NCBI GenBank assembly: GCA_043743335.1
Contig: JAYTWR010000002.1
Coordinates: 1 to 30,657, forward strand
Direction: 5' to 3'
Length of the DNA: 30,657 nt
Source of the DNA: UBA5216 sp043743335
GTDB lineage: Bacteria > Pseudomonadota > Gammaproteobacteria > Burkholderiales > SG8-41
In this document: in pieces, positions 5,987-14,694 of the stretch
Numbering within the stretch: position 1 is the stretch's first letter
How the letters are laid out: each line of letters begins with the position of its first letter
Position numbers and translations under genes: made by a program
Notes under the pieces: model-generated
Databases searched by the model: none
The model's input: the letters and a program-made list of their open reading frames with translations, nothing else
What the model was told of the DNA's origin: nothing

Positions 5987-7471
5987 ATGAGCCGTGAAAT
6001 TTTGTTGCTGGTAGATGCGCTGGCGCGTGAGAAAAACGTCGATAAAGAAATCGTCTTCGGCGCGCTTGAGCTCGCGCTCGCTTCGGCCAGTAAAAAGAAA
6101 TTCAGCGAAGACGTGGATATTCGCGCTTCGGTGCACCGTGAAACCGGCGAGTTTTCATTCTTTCGCCGCTGGCTGGTGGTGCCCGATGTGGAAATCGAAA
6201 CGCCGTCGCGCGAATATAAATTGCACGAGGCTGTCGAGGAAAAAGCCGATTCTAAAATCGGTGATTACATCGAAGAGTCGCTTGAAGGTTTTGATCCCGG
6301 ACGTATCGGTGCGCAAACGGCCAAGCAGGTGATTTTGCAGCGCATCCGCGATGCCGAGCGTGAACAGATACTCAATGACTTCCTCGCGCGCGAAGAACAT
6401 CTCGTTACCGGCACCATCAAGCGCATGGAGCGCGGCAATGCCATTATCGAATCTGGGCGGCTTGAGGCTTTGCTGCCGCGCGACCAGATGATTCCCAAAG
6501 AAAACCTGCGCGTGGGCGACCGCGTGCGTGCCATGGTGTGGAAGGTGGAGCGCGCGATGCGCGGTCCGCAACTGATTTTGTCGCGTACCGCGCCGGAATT
6601 TATTATCCGTTTGTTTGAGCTCGAAGTGCCGGAACTCGAAGACGGCCTGATGGAAATCAAGGCCGCCGCGCGTGATCCGGGCATGCGTGCCAAGATTGCC
6701 GTGTTGTCCAAAGACAAGCGTGTGGATCCTATAGGCACCTGCGTCGGCATGCGCGGCTCGCGCGTGCAAGCAGTCACCGGCGAGCTCGCGCAAGAGCGCG
6801 TGGACATTGTGCTGTGGAACGAAGACCCGGCGCAGTTTGTGATTAACGCGCTGGCACCCGCCGAAGTCAGCAAAATCACGGTAGATGAAGAAAAGCACTC
6901 GATGGATATCGTGGTGGACGAGGAAAACCTCGCCCAAGCCATCGGTCGCGGTGGGCAGAATGTGCGTCTTGCCAGTGAGCTGACCGGCTGGGTCATTAAC
7001 ATCATGAAAGAGGACGAGTGGAAGGCCAAGAGCGAGGAAGAATCCTCCGGCATCCGCGCCATTTTCATGGAAAAGCTGGATGTGGACGAAGAAGTCGCCA
7101 ACATTTTGATGGAAGAGGGTTTTTCGTCGATGGAAGAAGTGGCCTATGTGTCGCGCACCGAAATGCTGGAAATCGAAGCGTTTGACGAAGCCACGGTCGA
7201 TGAGCTGCGGTCGCGTGCGCGCAATGCGCTGCTCACGCAGGAAATCGCCTCTGAAGAAAAAATCGAGCACGACATTGAAGACCTGATGAAGGTCGATAAA
7301 ATGGATCGTGACACCGCCAAGCTGCTGGCATCCAAAGGCATTGGCACCCAGGAATCGCTGGCGGATTACGCCACGGATGATCTGGTTGAAGAGACCGGCA
7401 TTGAAGCCGCGCGTGCGAGTGAACTGATCATGGCGGCACGTGCGCCGTGGTTTACGGAATCGAACGCCTGA
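5987..7471 (+). CDS. nusA: NusA, transcription elongation/termination factor
   Basis: NusA binds RNA polymerase, promotes pausing and intrinsic termination, and takes part in antitermination complexes. The 494 residues give the full architecture. The N-terminal polymerase-binding domain covers about 1-125 and the S1 domain about 135-200 (LVTGTIKRMERGNAIIESG). KH1 holds DPIGTCVGMRGSRVQAV and KH2 holds QAIGRGGQNVRLASELTGW. Two C-terminal acidic helix-hairpin-helix repeats cover about 365-490, as in E. coli. A strong GGATTAGGAG Shine-Dalgarno sequence precedes the ATG. It sits between rimP and infB in the conserved order. NusA stimulates intrinsic terminators, so the hairpin upstream of rimP could give feedback control; this is inference. 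Confidence 0.98.
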   Translation: MSREILLLVDALAREKNVDKEIVFGALELALASASKKKFSEDVDIRASVHRETGEFSFFRRWLVVPDVEIETPSREYKLHEAVEEKADSKIGDYIEESLEGFDPGRIGAQTAKQVILQRIRDAEREQILNDFLAREEHLVTGTIKRMERGNAIIESGRLEALLPRDQMIPKENLRVGDRVRAMVWKVERAMRGPQLILSRTAPEFIIRLFELEVPELEDGLMEIKAAARDPGMRAKIAVLSKDKRVDPIGTCVGMRGSRVQAVTGELAQERVDIVLWNEDPAQFVINALAPAEVSKITVDEEKHSMDIVVDEENLAQAIGRGGQNVRLASELTGWVINIMKEDEWKAKSEEESSGIRAIFMEKLDVDEEVANILMEEGFSSMEEVAYVSRTEMLEIEAFDEATVDELRSRARNALLTQEIASEEKIEHDIEDLMKVDKMDRDTAKLLASKGIGTQESLADYATDDLVEETGIEAARASELIMAARAPWFTESNA

Positions 7472-7508
7472 AGTATTCACACTGACCGATACGGACTGAC
7501 ACACTCGC

Positions 7509-10328
7509 ATGGCGCAACTGAACGTCACACAATTTGCAGTAGAACTGAAGGTGTCTCCGGCGCAGCTCATTGAGCAATTGCGCGCGGCGGGCGTGAGCAA
7601 GTCATTGACTGCGGACACCGCCCTGACCGAGGGCGACAAGACGCAACTGCTTGATTACTTTAAACAATCTCACGGGCGCACCGAAGAGAAAAAGAAAATC
7701 ACGCTGACGCGCCGTTCGACCACCGAGATCAAGAAATCTGACAGTGTCACCGGTAAAGCGCGCACGATTCAGGTTGAAGTCCGCAAAAAGCGCGTGCTGG
7801 TCAAGCGGGATGCGCCGGCACCAGAGGTGGTTGAGGAAGCCGCGCTTCCCGAAGCGCCGGTTATGGAGCCTATCGCTGAGGCACCCGTGGTTGTGGAAGC
7901 GTCGGTCGAGGTTGAGGTTGTCGCAGAGCCGGTGATAGCAGTCACGCCGGAGCCGGTAGCCGAAGTGCCCGTGGTAGATGTGGTGGCGCCTGTAGTGGAA
8001 GCCCCCGCGCCCGTGGCAGAAGCACCAGAGACCGACCCAGTCGCCGCCCCCGTGGCCAAACCGGCGGCCGGCCCGCGTCCGGTGATTGATGCCAAGCAGA
8101 TGGCCATACGCGAGGCTGAAGCCCGGCAGCACGCTGCGCTGGCCCAGCGTCAAGCCGAAGAAGTTCAGAAAAAACAAGCAGTTGAAGTAGAACGTCGCCG
8201 CAAAGCTGAGCTCGCGGCAGCCGCGCTTCTCAAACCGCCTGAGGCGGACAAAGGCGTGAAAGATGGCGCGAAAGATGGCGCTAAAGGCGTCACAGCCAAA
8301 AAAGCGGCTGAAGGTGCCGGTGTAGCGGGCACCTTGCACAAGCCGGCAATACCTGCGGGTGAAAAGAAATCGACCAAAAAAGCCGCGCCGGCCAAGCCGG
8401 GTGTGTGGCGTGACGAAACGGCAGCCAAGCGTCGCACCATCAAAACGCGGGGTGATACCAGCGGCAGCGCAGGTGTGGGCGGCTGGCGTGACCGCAAGTC
8501 CGGCAAACATGGCTCGCACCGAGACGATGCCGACGCGCAACACGCTTTTTCCGCCCCCACCGAGCCGTTGGTGCGCGATGTGGTGGTGCCGGAAACCATT
8601 TCGGTGGCCGATCTCGCCCACAAAATGTCGGTAAAAGCCGCCGAGGTAATTAAGGCACTAATGAAACTGGGCAGCATGGTCACCATCAATCAGGTGCTCG
8701 ATCAAGACACCGCGATGATCTTGGTCGAAGAAATGGGCCACAAAGCCGTGCGCGCCAAGCTCGACGATCCGGATGCCTTCCTCGCCGAAGATCAAGCGCC
8801 GCACGCGGAGGCCAAGGCTGAATCCCGTGCGCCGGTGGTTACCGTGATGGGCCACGTCGATCACGGCAAGACTTCGTTGCTGGACGCGATTCGCCGCACC
8901 AAGGTTGCGGTGGGCGAAGCGGGCGGTATCACGCAGCACATCGGTGCCTATCACGTTGAAACCGCCAAGGGCATGATTACCTTCCTCGACACGCCGGGCC
9001 ATGAAGCTTTTACTGCCATGCGCGCGCGCGGATCGAAAGTCACCGACTTGGTGATTCTGGTGGTCGCCGCCGACGACGGCGTGATGCCGCAAACACAAGA
9101 AGCCATCGCGCACGCCAAAGCGGCCAAAGTGCCGATGGTGGTGGCGCTGAACAAAATTGATAAACCCGAGGCCAACCCGGATCGCGTGATGCAGGACTTG
9201 TCGGCGCACGAAGTGGTGCCCGAAGCCTGGGGCGGTGATACCCAGTTTATCCCGGTATCCGCACGCACAGGCGTGGGCTTGGACGCGCTGCTTGATGCCG
9301 TGCTGCTACAGGCTGAAGTGCTGGATTTGAAAGCGCCGAAAGATGCGCCGGCCAAAGGCGTAGTGATTGAATCGCGGCTGGATAAAGGCCGCGGCCCGGT
9401 GGCAACGGTGCTGGTGCAGTCGGGCACGTTAAAGCGCGGCGATATTGTGCTGGCGGGTGCGGTGTTTGGCCGCGTGCGCGCGCTGGTGGATGAGAATGGC
9501 AAAAACGTCGAAAGCGCTGGCCCGTCGATCCCCATTGAAGTGCTGGGCTTGCAGGACGTGCCGGCAGCGGGTGCCGATGTGTTGGTGCTGGGCGATGAGC
9601 GCAAGGCGCGCGAGATCGCGCTGTTCCGGCAGGGCAAATTCCGTGATGTCAAACTCGCCAAGCAGCAATCAGCCAAGCTCGAAAACATTTTCGAGACCAT
9701 GGGCGAGGACGAGAAAAAAATGCTCCAACTCATCATCAAAGCCGATGTGCAGGGTTCGTACGAAGGCTTGGCGCATGCGTTGGGCAAGCTGTCGACCGAT
9801 GAGGTCAAGGTCAACATCGTGCATTCCGCGATCGGCGGCATTACCGAATCAGATATCAACTTAGCGCTCGCATCCAAAGCCGTGGTGATCGGCTTTAACG
9901 TGCGCGCCGACGCAGCCGCGCGCAAGCTCGCCGAGAGCGGCGGTGTCGATATTCGCTACTACAATATTATTTACGAAGCGGTAGACGAGATTAAAGCCGC
10001 GATGACCGGCATGCTGTCGCCGGAGCGCAGGGAAAGCACGCTCGGCACCATTGAGGTGCGCAATATTTTCAAGATTTCTAAAGTGGGCATCGTGGCCGGC
10101 TGTTTCGTCAACGACGGCCTTGCACGCCGCAACGCCAAAGTGCGCGTGTTGCGCGACAGCGTGGTGATTCACGAAGGCGAATTCGATTCGTTAAAACGCT
10201 TCAAGGACGATGTGCGCGAAGTCAAAGCCGGCTTTGAATGCGGCCTGTCCATGAAGGGCTACAACGATTTGAAAGTCGGCGACTTGCTGGAAGTGTTTGA
10301 AGTGGTGGAAGTGGCGAGGACTTTGTAG
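7509..10328 (+). CDS. infB: Translation initiation factor IF-2
   Basis: IF-2 is the GTPase that places fMet-tRNA on the 30S subunit and promotes subunit joining. The 939-residue product starts with the IF2_N module (MAQLNVTQFAVELKVSPAQL). A long low-complexity linker follows: Val/Pro/Ala/Glu-rich about 95-200, then a charged Lys/Ala-rich helix about 200-300. The G domain has G1 at 448-455 (GHVDHGKT), G3 at 494-499 (DTPGHE) and G4 at 548-551 (NKID). Domains II to IV complete the C-terminus. It lies 37 bp after nusA. No clear Shine-Dalgarno sequence precedes the ATG, but the start matches the family N-terminus. The linker composition is typical of beta- and gammaproteobacterial IF-2. Confidence 0.98.
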   Translation: MAQLNVTQFAVELKVSPAQLIEQLRAAGVSKSLTADTALTEGDKTQLLDYFKQSHGRTEEKKKITLTRRSTTEIKKSDSVTGKARTIQVEVRKKRVLVKRDAPAPEVVEEAALPEAPVMEPIAEAPVVVEASVEVEVVAEPVIAVTPEPVAEVPVVDVVAPVVEAPAPVAEAPETDPVAAPVAKPAAGPRPVIDAKQMAIREAEARQHAALAQRQAEEVQKKQAVEVERRRKAELAAAALLKPPEADKGVKDGAKDGAKGVTAKKAAEGAGVAGTLHKPAIPAGEKKSTKKAAPAKPGVWRDETAAKRRTIKTRGDTSGSAGVGGWRDRKSGKHGSHRDDADAQHAFSAPTEPLVRDVVVPETISVADLAHKMSVKAAEVIKALMKLGSMVTINQVLDQDTAMILVEEMGHKAVRAKLDDPDAFLAEDQAPHAEAKAESRAPVVTVMGHVDHGKTSLLDAIRRTKVAVGEAGGITQHIGAYHVETAKGMITFLDTPGHEAFTAMRARGSKVTDLVILVVAADDGVMPQTQEAIAHAKAAKVPMVVALNKIDKPEANPDRVMQDLSAHEVVPEAWGGDTQFIPVSARTGVGLDALLDAVLLQAEVLDLKAPKDAPAKGVVIESRLDKGRGPVATVLVQSGTLKRGDIVLAGAVFGRVRALVDENGKNVESAGPSIPIEVLGLQDVPAAGADVLVLGDERKAREIALFRQGKFRDVKLAKQQSAKLENIFETMGEDEKKMLQLIIKADVQGSYEGLAHALGKLSTDEVKVNIVHSAIGGITESDINLALASKAVVIGFNVRADAAARKLAESGGVDIRYYNIIYEAVDEIKAAMTGMLSPERRESTLGTIEVRNIFKISKVGIVAGCFVNDGLARRNAKVRVLRDSVVIHEGEFDSLKRFKDDVREVKAGFECGLSMKGYNDLKVGDLLEVFEVVEVARTL

Positions 10329-10340
10329 GCGTGAGGATCA

Positions 10341-10386
10341 AGGATTGACGATTGAGTCCATTACGCTTCGTTCAATCTTTAATCCT
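10341..10386 (+). repeat. Inverted repeat between infB and rbfA
   Basis: AGGATTGACGATTGA at 10341-10355 can pair with TCAATCTTTAATCCT at 10372-10386, with a short internal mismatch and a 16-base loop. There is no T-run, so it is not a simple terminator. It may be an mRNA processing or stabilising stem, or a copy of an intergenic repeat. Confidence 0.6.
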
Positions 10387-10407
10387 GACCACTCAATCCC
10401 GACTTCA

Positions 10408-10785
10408 ATGCCTAAAGACTACCCGCGCAGCCGGCGCATAGCCGAACAAATCCAGCGCGAGTTGTCGGAGATCATTCGGCTGGAACTAAAAGATCCGCGC
10501 GTCGGCATGATCACGCTGACAGACGTTGAAGTCACGCCGGATTACTCTCACGCCAAGATTTTTTTCACCCGTTTAGGTGACGCTGCGGATAACGCCAATA
10601 TCCTGAAAGCCTTGGAGCATGCCGCAGGGTTTCTGCGCAGCGAACTGGCGCACCGTATGCGATTGCGCATCGTGCCGCTGCTGCATTTTGAATACGACGA
10701 ATCGGTCGAGCGTGGCGTGCGGCTGTCCAACCTGATTGATGAGGCTGTGGGCGGCAAATCCGGCAAGCAGGGTGGTACCGGGTAA
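10408..10785 (+). CDS. rbfA: RbfA, 30S ribosome-binding factor
   Basis: RbfA is a small KH-fold protein that binds immature 30S subunits and aids 16S 5'-end maturation and cold adaptation. The start chosen is the ATG at 10408 (MPKDYPRSRRIAEQIQREL), giving 125 residues, the usual family length. A longer open frame begins inside infB but adds no RbfA-like sequence. Hallmarks are LELKDPRVGMITLTDVEVTPDYSHAKIFF and RLRIVPLLHFEYDESVERG. It is 79 bp downstream of infB, with an inverted repeat between them. truB, which normally follows directly, is nearly 2.9 kb away here. The C-terminal GGKSGKQGG tail is short and basic. Confidence 0.96.
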   Translation: MPKDYPRSRRIAEQIQRELSEIIRLELKDPRVGMITLTDVEVTPDYSHAKIFFTRLGDAADNANILKALEHAAGFLRSELAHRMRLRIVPLLHFEYDESVERGVRLSNLIDEAVGGKSGKQGGTG

Positions 10786-10794
10786 CCGGTTATA

Positions 10795-10823
10795 TAAAAA
10801 TAGTTGTTTAAAAACAAATAGTT
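10795..10823 (-). repeat. AT-rich dispersed motif after rbfA, inverted double copy
   Basis: On the minus strand 10810-10823 reads AACTATTTGTTTTT, an exact match to the core at 2591. It runs straight into a second, plus-oriented variant (AATAGTTGTTT) at about 10799-10809, giving a partly palindromic AT-rich block. It marks the left edge of the block separating rbfA from truB. Confidence 0.55.
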
Positions 10824-10944
10824 ATGAGTTATTCGCGGCCTGTTTTCAGGTCGTTTTCGATTCATCAATGCAGTTGATGCAGGGGGGGATGAGAAAATGT
10901 TGTAAGGTTAGTTCCCATTATGCCCTGTACTGTATAGAAGCCCC

Positions 10945-11892
10945 ATGCGTATTGCGATTTTCTGGCTGGTCACTGCGGCCACGGTGCAAGCGGCGGATTT
11001 TCCGTCGCGCCCTGTGCGTTTGATCGTGCCTTTTCCTGCTGGCTCCAACATCGACGGCACGGCGCGGCAGATTGCCCCGCGCTTGTCAGAGGTGCTGGGC
11101 CAACAAATCGTGGTGGATAATCGCGGCGGCGCGGGCGGCACCATAGGCGCAACGCTGGCGGCGCGCGCGCCCGCCGATGGCTACACCCTGCTGATGGGCA
11201 ATGCGCCCACGCATGGCATGGCACCGCATCTCTACAAGAATCTCGCCTACGATCCGATCAAGGATTTCACGCCCATAGGCCGCATCGACAGCGCGAGCTT
11301 TGTGCTGGTGGTCACAGCGGGACTGCCGGTGCAATCGGTGGCGGATTTGGTGGCGTATGCCAAGGCGCGGCCGGGGCAGCTTAACTTTGCGTCCACTGGC
11401 AAGGGCACCACCGCGCATTTGTCGGGTGCGTTGTTTAACAGCAAGGCCGGCGTGGATGTGAAGCACATCCCCTATAACAATGTGGCGCAGGCGTTTGTGG
11501 ATATCGCCGGTGGCACGGTGGCGATGATGTTTTATCCGTATCAGCAACTGATCCCCATCATACAAAGCAGCAAGGCGCGCATGCTGGCGACCACGGGTGT
11601 GAAGCGCGCGTCGTACTTGCCGCAAGTGCCGACGGTGATTGAGGCCGGGCTGGCGGATTTTTCCGCCTTGGCTTGGCACGGTTTTTACGGGCCGGCCGGG
11701 ATACCGCCCAAAGTGGTGGATGTGATGTATGCGGCAACCGTAAAGACAATGGCGGACGCCAAGCTAACAGCCAGTCTGGCAGCCACCGGCATTGATGTGG
11801 ATCTTGCGCCGCCGCGCGAATTCGCCGCGTTTACCAAAGCGGAAATCGAGCGCTACCGGCAACTGATTGCGTTAGCGGGTTCCTCAATTTAG
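10945..11892 (+). CDS. Bug/TctC-family tripartite tricarboxylate transporter substrate-binding protein
   Basis: This is a complete 315-residue periplasmic binding protein of the Bug family. A short signal peptide (MRIAIFWLVTAATVQA, cleavage expected before ADFPS) is followed by the family signatures RPVRLIVPFPAGSNIDGTAR, IVVDNRGGAGGTIGA and DGYTLLMG. Later come the conserved LNFASTGKGTTAHLSG and the C-terminal HGFYGPAGIPPKVVD. Bug proteins bind carboxylates through loops near the first and second of these motifs. No TctA or TctB permease gene is nearby, so it is an orphan, as is common in Burkholderiales. It is convergent with an amidohydrolase. Together the two interrupt the usually contiguous rbfA-truB pair. 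The ligand is unknown. The other Bug gene at 1-436 is a different paralogue. Confidence 0.93.
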   Translation: MRIAIFWLVTAATVQAADFPSRPVRLIVPFPAGSNIDGTARQIAPRLSEVLGQQIVVDNRGGAGGTIGATLAARAPADGYTLLMGNAPTHGMAPHLYKNLAYDPIKDFTPIGRIDSASFVLVVTAGLPVQSVADLVAYAKARPGQLNFASTGKGTTAHLSGALFNSKAGVDVKHIPYNNVAQAFVDIAGGTVAMMFYPYQQLIPIIQSSKARMLATTGVKRASYLPQVPTVIEAGLADFSALAWHGFYGPAGIPPKVVDVMYAATVKTMADAKLTASLAATGIDVDLAPPREFAAFTKAEIERYRQLIALAGSSI

Positions 11893-11901
11893 GAGCGTAG
11901 A

Positions 11902-11925
11902 GTGGGCAAAGCGCAGCGTGCCCAC
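11902..11925. other. Stem-loop between convergent genes
   Basis: GTGGGCA at 11902-11908 pairs with TGCCCAC at 11919-11925 around a 10-base loop, ten bases after the Bug stop codon. No T-run follows, so it may be a weak or Rho-assisted terminator, or a common hairpin repeat. A second stem (GTGTTTG at 11995-12001 with CAAACAC at 12022-12028) lies closer to the amidohydrolase end. Confidence 0.5.
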
Positions 11926-12051
11926 GCCAACAAGCGCGCGTAAAGGCCACTGCGGTTGGACACGCTTATAGGCTTACGCGCGCACGGGTAGATGGTGTTT
12001 GGCAGCCGCAGGTAAATGGGGCAAACACTAAACAATACGCGCGCGAACAAG

Positions 12052-13287
12052 CTAAGCTGCTGTGGACATCACCTCGACCGCGCGCGTCAGCGCCGCCGAA
12101 GGCTTGGCGATGCCATACAAACGTGCGCAATTGTCCCACAGGATTTTGCGCCGCTGCTCAGTGGTAAGCGGTAAGCCGAAGAATTGCTGCATGGCTTCGG
12201 GAAATGCGCCATCGCCGTGCGGATAATCAGTGGATACCACAAAATAGTCCGCGCCCATCTTGTTAATCACGTCGATGGCAGGCTCTTCGTCGGCATCGAG
12301 CGCGATATAGCATTGACGTTTGAAGTACTCGCTTGGCGGCAGGGTTAATTGATGCTCACAGCCCGCGCCGAATTTGTCCCATTGATCATCAAGCCGCCAT
12401 AACCACCAGTAGACCCAGCCGGCGGTGCCTTCGAGAAACGCGCAACGCAATGTTGGATGACGCTCTAGTATGCCGCCGGTGGTCATACTAGCCACCGCGC
12501 CCATCAGTTCAACGGGATTGCGTATCGCATGCGCGATCGGATGAAAATTGGCGTGTCCGACATAGCGCGCGCCGGCATCATCCCTCAGCGAACTGTTGCC
12601 GGTTGGATGAAATCCGATGGGCACCTTCAACTGCTCAAGCTCACGCCACAACGGCTCGCAGGACTCGTCATGCAGATGCTGGCCGTTGACGGGGTTGGGT
12701 GACACGATCACAGCCACTGCGCCTAGCTGCGTCACACTGCGGCGCGCCTCCTCCACCGCCAGAGGGATATTGTGCATTGACAATTGCGCTGCGAATTTCA
12801 AACGCTGCGGTTCGGTCTTGCAGTAATCAGCAGCCCAGTTGTTGTAGGCGCGCGCCAACGCCGCCGCGTAATCCGGTGCGAGATCATCGTGGCACAAAAT
12901 CTGCCGGCCGCGTGTGCCATACATCACGGCTACGTCGATACCCTCTATATCCATGGCGGTGAGTGTTGAAGGCGCATCGAAGCCACGCGCCCGCGCAACA
13001 TTAAAGTGGGGGTGACGTGCGCGGCTGCGGCGGCGCAATTCGCGGGACGACGCCGCAGCCGTCTGCGATTTGACGAACGCCGGAATGGCCAACCCTTGTA
13101 CTTCCATGCTGCGTATCGTGTCCGCGTTGCCTTTGTCGTCTGCGCTCTGCGTCAGTGCTTTTTTCTGCCCACCAAAAAAACGCGGCGGATTCGCGCGAAA
13201 GGGCTCGTCGAGATAGTTTGCCCAAAGATCATCCGGCTCCATCATGTGCAAATCGCTATCGAGAATCAGGTAATCTCCATGTGCCAT
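12052..13287 (-). CDS. Amidohydrolase-family (amidohydrolase_2, TIM-barrel) metal-dependent hydrolase or decarboxylase
   Basis: The product belongs to the amidohydrolase-2 branch, which includes ACMSD and gamma-resorcylate decarboxylases as well as hydrolases. The start chosen is ATG 13285-13287, preceded by GGAGAG four bases away, giving 411 residues. An ATG twelve codons upstream lacks such a site. Family landmarks are the N-terminal ILDSDLHMMEP (Asp12 and His14), GFHPTG (His227) and VSTDYPHGDG (Asp354). Also visible are LEGTAGWVYWWLWRLD and the C-terminal RRKILWDNCARLYG. The first metal motif is D-L-H rather than H-x-H, which occurs in this subfamily. It is convergent with the Bug gene, suggesting but not proving a shared aromatic or carboxylate catabolic role. 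The reaction cannot be assigned from sequence. Confidence 0.88.
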   Translation of the reverse strand: MAHGDYLILDSDLHMMEPDDLWANYLDEPFRANPPRFFGGQKKALTQSADDKGNADTIRSMEVQGLAIPAFVKSQTAAASSRELRRRSRARHPHFNVARARGFDAPSTLTAMDIEGIDVAVMYGTRGRQILCHDDLAPDYAAALARAYNNWAADYCKTEPQRLKFAAQLSMHNIPLAVEEARRSVTQLGAVAVIVSPNPVNGQHLHDESCEPLWRELEQLKVPIGFHPTGNSSLRDDAGARYVGHANFHPIAHAIRNPVELMGAVASMTTGGILERHPTLRCAFLEGTAGWVYWWLWRLDDQWDKFGAGCEHQLTLPPSEYFKRQCYIALDADEEPAIDVINKMGADYFVVSTDYPHGDGAFPEAMQQFFGLPLTTEQRRKILWDNCARLYGIAKPSAALTRAVEVMSTAA

Positions 13288-13673
13288 TTTGCTCTCCAGT
13301 GGGTGAGGAATTGGGGTTGCCACGCCTTTACGTTATCACGACGCGGGCGTTTTATTTTAAAAACGCATTCTGGGCGCTGAGCGCAGGGTCAGTTCGGCAT
13401 TGGGCGCACGCACCCCACAGACTGTAAAATCAACCATTCAGATTAACCGCTGCAGACTCGAATGGTGATGGTATTCGTCACAGGCATCGCCACAGTCAGA
13501 CTGCAAACCACCGTCTAAATTAGGTGCGGGGAATAGCCAGCATGGTATGCGTAAGTATTTGTTTTTATGAGTAATTTAGACTATTACTGCGGTGGTCTCG
13601 CGCGTTCGCGACGTCAACGCGTTGGTAACCCGCGCCACGGCTGCTGCAGCGCAATCCGCTCGCCGCGCCCGGC
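13288..13673. other. Intergenic region between the divergent amidohydrolase and truB
   Basis: This 386-bp stretch has no convincing gene. It holds the amidohydrolase Shine-Dalgarno sequence at its left end and a short AT-rich hairpin near 13350 (GCGTTTT pairing with AAAACGC around six bases). A copy of the dispersed AT-rich motif lies at 13553. Promoters for the flanking divergent genes must lie here or close by, but no unambiguous -35/-10 pair could be chosen. Confidence 0.6.
13553..13577 (+). repeat. AT-rich dispersed motif, copy upstream of truB
   Basis: AAGTATTTGTTTTT followed by ATGAGTAATTT closely matches the copies at 2591 and 19379. It marks the right edge of the Bug/amidohydrolase block, mirroring the copy after rbfA at about 10810. 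Confidence 0.55.
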
Positions 13674-14633
13674 ATGAGCAAGCCCAGGCGCACCAGCCGT
13701 CGAGTCGATGGGGTACTGCTGCTCAACAAGCCGCTGGGTATCAGCTCGCAGCAGGCGGTGAGCCGTGTGCGGCATCTTTTTAATGCCGCTAAAGCCGGGC
13801 ATACCGGCACGCTTGATCCAGCCGCGGATGGGCTGTTGCCGGTTTGTTTGGGCGAAGCCACCAAATTCAGCCATTTTTTGCTGGATGCCGACAAGACTTA
13901 TGTGGCGACAGTCAAATTGGGCGTTACCACCAGCACGGGCGACGCCGAGGGCGACATTCTTCAGAGCAAGCCGCCGGTTACTGACCGCACGTTGATTTTG
14001 CCGGTGCTGGAAAAATTTCGCGGCGAGATCGTGCAAATGCCACCCATGCACAGTGCGCTTAAGCACCATGGCGTGCCGCTTTACGAATATGCGCGCAAGG
14101 GCATTGAGATCGAGCGTCAGCCGCGCAATATTCGTCTATATGAATTGCAACTAATTGATTTAAAAGAGAATTTATTGACGCTTCAAGTGCATTGCAGCAA
14201 GGGCACTTACATTCGGGTGCTGGCGGAAGACATCGGTGCGGCGCTGGGCTGTGGTGCCAGTCTGGCGGCGTTGACGCGCACGCAAACGGGCGCGCTAGAT
14301 TTGAGTCACGCGTCCGTTTGCACGATTGATGCGTTGCAGGGAATGACGGAGAGCGAACGCGCGACGCGGTTGTTACCGGCGGACACGCTGCTCAACGGCC
14401 TGCCGGCGTTGACGGTTAGTGCGTCCGAAGCCGAGCGCCTGCTGTTCGGGCAAAAACTGGGGCTCACGACGACCCCTATCACCGGCTTTGCCCGGATTTA
14501 TGGCCCAAATCAGCGCTTTCTGGGGCTGGTGGAGGTGGGCGAGGGCGGCCGCACGGTGCCTTATCGTATGCTGGCGCAAAGCGCTGAGGTGGGCCAGCCG
14601 CAGCCTGAGAAGAAATGTGATGCAATGCAATGA
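13674..14633 (+). CDS. truB: TruB, tRNA pseudouridine-55 synthase
   Basis: TruB converts U55 of the T-loop to pseudouridine in nearly all tRNAs and also acts as a tRNA chaperone. The 319-residue protein begins MSKPRRTSRRVDGVLLLNKP. The catalytic Asp is D48 in GHTGTLDPAADGLLP, the same position as in E. coli. Downstream are KTYVATVKLG, MPPMHSALKHHG and CSKGTYIRVLAEDIGAALG, all diagnostic. The C-terminal PUA-like domain ends about residue 300. The ATG at 13674 has no strong Shine-Dalgarno sequence. It is 61 bp upstream of rpsO. In most proteobacteria it follows rbfA directly; here two unrelated genes intervene, so it probably has its own promoter. An AT-rich stretch at 14149-14178 resembles the dispersed motif but is in frame. 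Confidence 0.97.
   Translation: MSKPRRTSRRVDGVLLLNKPLGISSQQAVSRVRHLFNAAKAGHTGTLDPAADGLLPVCLGEATKFSHFLLDADKTYVATVKLGVTTSTGDAEGDILQSKPPVTDRTLILPVLEKFRGEIVQMPPMHSALKHHGVPLYEYARKGIEIERQPRNIRLYELQLIDLKENLLTLQVHCSKGTYIRVLAEDIGAALGCGASLAALTRTQTGALDLSHASVCTIDALQGMTESERATRLLPADTLLNGLPALTVSASEAERLLFGQKLGLTTTPITGFARIYGPNQRFLGLVEVGEGGRTVPYRMLAQSAEVGQPQPEKKCDAMQ
14149..14178 (+). repeat. AT-rich motif-like stretch inside truB
   Basis: AACTAATTGATTT here matches the copy at 19379 (AACTAATTGTTTT) over most of its length and also ends in an ATTGA. It is AT-rich within a GC-rich gene and encodes QLIDLKENLL in frame. The similarity may be chance. Confidence 0.3.
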
Positions 14634-14638
14634 AATAC

Positions 14639-14668
14639 TTGAGAAATTTTCCTGATTTCGGGTAAAAT
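14639..14668 (+). promoter_or_regulatory. Promoter for rpsO
   Basis: TTGAGA at 14639-14644 and TAAAAT at 14663-14668 are spaced by 18 bp. They lie just after truB and about 27 bp before the rpsO start codon, allowing rpsO and probably pnp to be transcribed independently of the upstream operon, as in E. coli. Confidence 0.7.
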
Positions 14669-14694
14669 GCCGGGTTTTCGAGTGGAGAAATTCT

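Noticed and set aside
6155..7639. Long minus-strand open frame antisense to nusA
   Set aside because: It mirrors the codon pattern of nusA in a GC-rich gene, and its translation (His-, Arg- and Phe-rich) shows no known domain.
7602..8621. Minus-strand open frame antisense to infB
   Set aside because: It is a low-complexity shadow of the Val/Pro/Glu-rich IF-2 linker, with no start signal or domain.
10297..10407. Longer RbfA starting inside infB
   Set aside because: The added residues are not RbfA-like and come from another frame of infB; the family N-terminus starts at 10408.
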